Part shown: piece after piece, positions 62,001-64,000 of the stretch
Layout: each line of letters begins with the position of its first letter
Position numbering within the stretch: position 1 is the stretch's first letter
NCBI RefSeq assembly: GCF_964355755.1
Contig: NC_092677.1
Coordinates: 23,466,101 to 23,530,100 of the forward strand
Direction of reading: 5' to 3'
Source: Antedon mediterranea
Taxonomy: Eukaryota > Echinodermata > Crinoidea > Comatulida > Antedonidae
Length of the DNA: 64,000 bases
Made by a program: the position numbers and the translations under genes
The notes under the pieces: model-generated
The model's database searches: none
What the model was told of the DNA's origin: nothing
The model's input: the letters and a program-made list of their open reading frames with translations, nothing else

Positions 62001-62607
62001 CTGTAGGTATTTTCAATTATTTTAAAAGTGGAACTCCAGTCGAGTGGGCAATGCGCTAAATCTTTAAAAGTGTTGTGGTACTTGTTTGATCATTTATGGT
62101 AAATTGTTGCAATGTGAACAGACTACTGTACTGCTATTATAAGTATGTGCAAAAAATTGTAAATAAAGACATGCCAAGGCTTTTATATACTGGTAAATGA
62201 ATACATCTGCAAAATGGCTATACACATATTGGTTACCTTTGGAATACAGAGCAGAGATTTGAAGAGAGTTCCACAAGCAAACTGAACAAAGCAGAAAAGA
62301 AGTCTTGTATAAGTAGTAGTGCGAGCTACAGATGCAAATTAACTAGATTAAACTAGTAAAAACTTGTTTGTAGCATTAGAAAACAACAAAGGCCATGTTT
62401 AAGCTGTAGTGGTATAGATGTTGCTGAACTGACCAAATGATAAACTAGTTGAAACCAGTCTAAACTAGCATAAAACAACACAAAACAATGATGACTGATG
62501 CACTTTGTTAAATCTAGATAGGACCATTAGTGCTAAAGCTTACCTGAGTGATGTCATCCGAATGCGATTCTTTGTAGGCTCCTAAGATATTTGTTGAACG
62601 ACAATCC
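40924..62607 (-). CDS. WDR89-like WD40 protein, seven 3' coding exons
   Basis: Exons 62544-62607, 54905-55036, 50443-50529, 48152-48199, 47159-47241, 43309-43414 and 40924-41091 join in frame on the minus strand (688 bp, 228 residues plus stop). All six introns have GT-AG ends. The order of blocks matches vertebrate WDR89: (W)DCRSTNILGAYKESHSDDITQ, VKFHP, GSTDGLVCVFD, DDALVTTLNSESSV, GWCG, YLYCLTHTETLLIWD, DYLVDGFYH, GAHSSTVRC, then SLVTGGEDSVISLW before a short basic tail. These are the C-terminal blades of a WD40 propeller, a scaffold fold; the function of WDR89 is little known. The first exon here begins inside a Trp codon (TG|G), so the preceding exon must end in TG; I found none up to 64000, so the N-terminal blades lie beyond the edge. 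No stop or frameshift is seen; the gene looks intact. Confidence 0.9.
41141..41290 (-). repeat. Dispersed repeat, partial inverted copy
   Basis: The minus strand shares the end region of the 21021 and 50683 copies: gctcgccggcttttgaa-like text, ttaacactagca, then aatcctgctaac and acctccttgacggaggtaat. It lies in the last WDR89-like intron. Confidence 0.65.
41870..42180. mobile_element. 311-bp MITE with cgtgtttccgcagcca ends
   Basis: The left end ggtcgtgtttccgcagcca and the right end tggctgcggaaacacggcc are inverted matches with one change. The interior is AT-rich and partly self-complementary (aattatcggttaat words). No clear target duplication. It lies in the last WDR89-like intron. Confidence 0.7.
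42248..42324. repeat. 11-bp tandem repeat, 7 copies
   Basis: gtgtataacag repeated seven times, with one base change at the start of the last copy. Intronic. Confidence 0.95.
42640..42900. repeat. Dispersed repeat fragment
   Basis: Begins with gggacggatctaggtttttgg followed by a G-rich stretch. Its minus strand at 42720-42780 matches 16958-17012 (atgaatttta..gcgagagtaccatttcc..ggtgtcattta). The shared stretch links it with the interior of the 15942-17149 element. Confidence 0.55.
43309..43414 (-). CDS. WDR89-like, penultimate coding exon
   Basis: Acceptor ttttttcag after 43414, donor CAG|gtaata below 43309. It completes the split Arg codon (CG|T) and reads GEQTLLTIGKDKLYPVHRLS, then GAHSSTVRCLHWNDQ. 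GAHSSTVRCLHW is a standard WD blade opening. Confidence 0.88.
43551..45284. repeat. 52-bp minisatellite, about 32 copies
   Basis: The monomer gatctcatgaatgaagtgat.. recurs every 52 bp with moderate divergence and some 47- to 56-bp variants at the left. Each canonical monomer holds three 6-bp palindromes: AGATCT, TCATGA and TGATCA. Short ORFs through it (for example 43598-43843, minus) are products of periodicity. It fills the intron between 43414 and 47159 and decays into loose copies up to about 45790. Confidence 0.95.
45285..47158. other. WDR89-like intron, no other gene seen
   Basis: Contains a retroelement-tail-like stretch (gacaataaatggaaataa, about 45637) and degenerate minisatellite copies at 45665-45790. 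Remaining sequence is AT-rich and featureless apart from the 11-bp repeat listed separately. Confidence 0.5.
46565..46640. repeat. 11-bp tandem repeat, ~7 copies
   Basis: gtaattgagta units in an uninterrupted run; intronic. Confidence 0.95.
47159..47241 (-). CDS. WDR89-like, internal coding exon
   Basis: Acceptor attttgtag above 47241, donor CG|gtgagt below 47159. Reads DACSIDYLVDGFYHSSLK then TLIVLAGNH and two bases of a split Arg codon. DYLVDGFYH corresponds to the conserved DYL-x-GG-x-YH block of WDR89. Confidence 0.88.
47242..48151. other. WDR89-like intron, nothing else seen
   Basis: AT-rich intron sequence. Confidence 0.6.
48152..48199 (-). CDS. WDR89-like, 48-bp micro-exon
   Basis: Acceptor tttgttgcag above 48199, donor GGG|gtaagt below 48152. 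Encodes SNILTRFDDVRESVSG. VTRL..DVRE is the corresponding block in vertebrate WDR89, just before DYL. Its 48-bp length and phase 0 keep the frame. Confidence 0.8.
48200..49431. other. WDR89-like intron with dispersed-repeat fragments
   Basis: 48450-48600 contains text of a dispersed repeat (taccccgggtatgaagagtg, then cttaatgtctcatctgaaag) related to fragments near 56500, 61730 and 62920. 48878-49132 is open on the plus strand but has no family features. Confidence 0.5.
49432..50195. repeat. Rearranged repeat cluster with hammerhead-like motif
   Basis: A 38-bp direct repeat (core gagaacagatttcaccatgt) lies at 49432-49469 and 49791-49828. Two related blocks (tttctatattttgatataaa to aaagcatattga) lie at 49506-49621 and 49991-50107. 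An inverted copy of the block start (gtggtgtaccgcaaactt) lies at 50153-50178. A gaaatgaaatgaaatga tail at about 49748 looks like a retroelement 3' end. It probably derives from Penelope-like pseudo-LTR pieces, a guess based on the ribozyme-like core. Confidence 0.6.
50071..50135 (+). ncRNA. Hammerhead-ribozyme-like motif
   Basis: CTGAGGA (50084-50090) fits the hammerhead block CUGANGA exactly. A stem II of GATCAA/TTGAGC (one A-G mismatch, loop AGCATA) follows, then GAAAC at 50110-50114. One extra C sits between CTGAGGA and the stem. Stems I and III cannot be assigned with confidence. The related block at 49506-49621 has CTGCGGA and lacks GAAAC, so it would be dead. Confidence 0.45.
50443..50529 (-). 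CDS. WDR89-like, internal coding exon
   Basis: Acceptor tttattag above 50529, donor GAA|gtaagt below 50443. Reads SHIGWCGTNSEYLYCLTHTE then TLLIWDAVE, a complete WD blade end (LLIWD). Phase 0 on both sides. Confidence 0.9.
50683..51357 (+). repeat. Dispersed repeat, copy 2
   Basis: Full-looking copy of the 21021 family: aactagaaagccacttcgag at the start, and ctccttggcagaggtaa at the end, giving short inverted ends (acctctgcc near 50710, ggcagaggt near 51346). Intronic. Confidence 0.75.
51358..51931. other. WDR89-like intron, nothing else seen
   Basis: AT-rich intron sequence. Confidence 0.55.
51932..52920. mobile_element. 989-bp foldback element with internal 17-bp repeats
   Basis: The left end tgcatggaacgccaaaaggg matches the reverse complement of the right end (tgtatggaacgtcaaaatgg) with few changes, and the similarity runs on for about 35 bp. 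The right arm has a 17-bp minisatellite (tttagttgagattattc and variants, about 52372-52790). The left arm has the reverse words (caactaaaga, catctcaact) in fewer copies. Intronic, no ORF. Target duplication unclear. Confidence 0.7.
52921..54904. other. WDR89-like intron, no gene seen
   Basis: AT-rich. 53735-53800 (gccagtagccaggaatttta followed by a G-rich stretch) resembles a dispersed-repeat end. Confidence 0.5.
54905..55036 (-). CDS. WDR89-like, internal coding exon
   Basis: Acceptor ttatgcag above 55036, donor GTG|gtaagt below 54905. Reads VKFHPTKANSLATGSTDG then LVCVFDI, and later EDDALVTTLNSESSV. These are the most conserved WDR89 blocks (V-x-FHP, GS-x-DGL-x-x-VFD, DDALVTT), so identification rests mainly on this exon and the next one upstream. 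Confidence 0.92.
55037..59485. other. WDR89-like intron, left part, no gene seen
   Basis: Contains possible retroelement tails (tcgtcgataaataaagttga, about 55659; aataaagaataaagaaaata, about 56711; ttgccgaaatgaataaaatt near 58960) and a dispersed-repeat fragment near 56500 (accagggttagtcccctact). No exon or RNA gene supported. Confidence 0.5.
59486..60516. mobile_element. 1,031-bp foldback element with 10-bp target duplication
   Basis: The 10-bp word gtggttcact lies on both sides (59476-59485 and 60517-60526), perfect. The ends gggtgtcacgaaacctaaga and the reverse complement of ttaggttttgtgacaccc match. Inverted similarity continues over several hundred bases per arm (for example aattgatgattttacag at 59684 against 60100, and tttctatggaacgtcaaaa at 59786 against 60030), leaving a ~200-bp spacer. 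The termini carry internal repeats of taagaccacgaaagc. No ORF. Long TIRs with 9-10-bp duplications suggest a Mutator-like non-autonomous element. Confidence 0.85.
60600..60906. mobile_element. Possible palindromic MITE
   Basis: The two halves are roughly reverse complements: tccaatcaaatgac at 60697 against gtcatttgattgga at 60769, and atcattgcatgatcacatt next to the centre. The outer parts (gagaaaacaaga.. and tcttgttttctgt) also match. Ends and target duplication are not clear. Confidence 0.5.
60907..61160. repeat. 28-bp tandem repeat, 9 copies
   Basis: ttagtcaaatagtgttttta + tttgtctg units with almost no divergence; one copy has an extra T. Intronic, directly after the palindromic element. 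Confidence 0.95.
61161..62543. other. WDR89-like intron, right part, no gene seen
   Basis: 61715-61760 (ggttcaccggggtaagcccc) is another dispersed-repeat fragment. Nothing else supported. Confidence 0.5.
62544..62607 (-). CDS. WDR89-like, first coding exon within the window
   Basis: Acceptor gtttttgcag above 62607, donor CAG|gtaagc below 62544. One base completes a split codon, expected to be Trp, then DCRSTNILGAYKESHSDDIT and Gln. WD-x-R followed by LGAY-x-E-x-HSDD-x-TQ is diagnostic for WDR89. Confidence 0.9.
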
Positions 62608-64000
62608 CTGCAAAAACAAACATACCAAAACAATTAGAAAAAAACAACATGAAACGAAATATTCAACAATTAAAACAAAAACAGGACAGAAAGTGGTGTT
62701 TTCATTGAAGGGAAAAAATAACTAAATGTGAATTAGCAGAAAACTGATAGACATAATTCAAGGACTCTGGTTATATCTATCAATATGAATAAAATTCCTA
62801 TCAAATACATTTTATAACATAACATAGTTTTCATAAAAGATAGCAGGCATGCAAATAACAACTTTCTCTTTGACTACTAATTCCTTAAGGGTCATCAGCA
62901 AATGGCGCTCATTCATCGGGACCAGTAACTCCCTACTCTTCCAAAGACTAGCTGGGTCCTTTTGTGCACGTAAGCCAGGTGTGTACACTGGACCTTCAGT
63001 TTTAGGTCCTTTTCTGTTCTATCATCAGAACTATGGTCGAGGAGAGCCTTGAGCCTGCTGATTTTGTGGCTATGGTTTACAAGGGCACTCCCCCTTAACA
63101 GCTCAGCTGTCGACTTGACTTATTTTACTGTACTGTACTACTTGAAAAAAATTTTTCCAGACTTTTAAAACTACTGTATACAAAAAGATTAGTGGAAACC
63201 ACCTACAGTACTATGACATGACTTGGATTGAAAACTCATGGTACAGTACTACATTAGTAAACGACACTAATGACACGAAAGTCATGTATCAATGATCCCT
63301 CTCTGTTTAATACCATTTTCAAGCTTGACAACATTCTGTAATTTCCTTTCCAGAATGAAAGAGTTTATTACCAAATGTCAACTTATTTCAAATTAAAAGC
63401 AATGTCCAAGCCGCCTTCCAAAAAGTCAATCATCCTAAACCATGTATCTAAAAGCTACTATAGTGGTTTATAATTATATTTAATTGACTGGTAGAACAAT
63501 GAATAATATAAAGTTGCCCAAGAAGTAGTAGGACTAAAAAATCATTGACATCAAATGAACCACTGAGAAGTTACATCAATGATCTTACTTGTTGCTACAA
63601 AATAAATCCCACAATCCATCCTGTGCCATTAAGCAGTCAGAAGAACTTGTGGCTTTGTCAAGAAAATAAACATGTTGCAGCCAATGGCGTCATCAAATAG
63701 AACCGCTGACAGCTGTTGTCATGCAAGTTATCAACGATTGTCAGAAGCAAAAAGCCCATGTTTCTAATAAACAACTTTTTTTCAATAAACAAATTGGAGT
63801 TAGATCATCAACTTAAAAACATTAAGTTCATACAATGTTGACACTAAAAATAGTAAGATGCAGCGTTGTCAGAAGTTAGTATTAACCTATAAGGAGGTTT
63901 CGCAACTTTACTAATACGATAATGAAAACAGATACATCAAAAATTTGTTTAGCTTTCATATTTGTTTTGACGAATATCATTTTAAGTCTATTTTATTGTT
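62608..64000. other. WDR89-like intron running off the right edge
   Basis: I looked for the preceding exon (ending in TG before a GT donor on the minus strand) and found none without a stop codon. 62905-63050 is a dispersed-repeat fragment (agtaactccctactcttcc, then ccttttgtgcacgtaagcc). Confidence 0.5.

Noticed and set aside
63600-63655. Possible upstream WDR89-like exon (DGLWDLFCSN before GTAAGAT on the minus strand)
   Set aside because: The exon at 62544-62607 needs a preceding TG to complete Trp before DCR. This candidate ends in AA and would give Lys, and its text does not match the expected WD blade.
1-64000. tRNA or rRNA genes
   Set aside because: No A-box/B-box pair with a cloverleaf and no rRNA-like conserved blocks were noticed. 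A covariance search could still find one.

Overview
The window looks like intron-rich, AT-rich animal nuclear DNA. It has spliced genes with GT-AG introns, many transposable elements and satellites, and no operons or bacterial signals. Two protein-coding genes can be recognised. Both are on the minus strand and both are partial: the main coding exon of a PSKH1-type Ser/Thr kinase (27197-28045) and the last seven coding exons of a WDR89-type WD40 protein (40924-62607), whose 5' exons lie beyond the right edge. The repeat families (Penelope-like element with GIY-YIG, TTAA- and TA-flanked MITEs, the tacagta-rich background) suggest a marine invertebrate, possibly an echinoderm or another invertebrate deuterostome. 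That assignment is inference.

Layout. Positions 1-13590 are a CpG-rich tandem array of about 1.5-kb monomers arranged as 3.05-kb dimers. Each monomer carries several TGACGTCA palindromes and a constant junction where small hairpin-ended cassettes (arms GTTATCC/GGATAAC) collect. Inside the array, 8693-11609 is a 1,329-bp inverted repeat with no difference found. It is best explained as a reverse-complement copy of one monomer inserted into that same monomer. The array stops exactly after a cassette hairpin. Positions 13591-27196 are mostly non-coding, with a Harbinger-like transposase remnant, a 1.2-kb TIR element (15942-17149), a frameshifted Penelope-like element with inverted pseudo-LTRs (17605-19654), a pogo-like MITE and a dispersed repeat. 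The PSKH1 exon follows. Positions 28046-40100 hold repeats: a ctggcataat-rich block, a 173-bp TTAA MITE, a 47-bp satellite of 25 copies interrupted on its right by a 930-bp TIR element, a LINE 3' end and two MITEs.

The WDR89-like gene occupies the rest. Its introns reach 7.5 kb and are filled with a 52-bp minisatellite, 11-, 17- and 28-bp tandem repeats, two long foldback elements (one, 59486-60516, with a perfect 10-bp target duplication) and a hammerhead-like motif in a Penelope-like repeat cluster. The two genes have no visible functional link. Most of the unusual content is in the repeats, especially the left array and its self-nested inversion.
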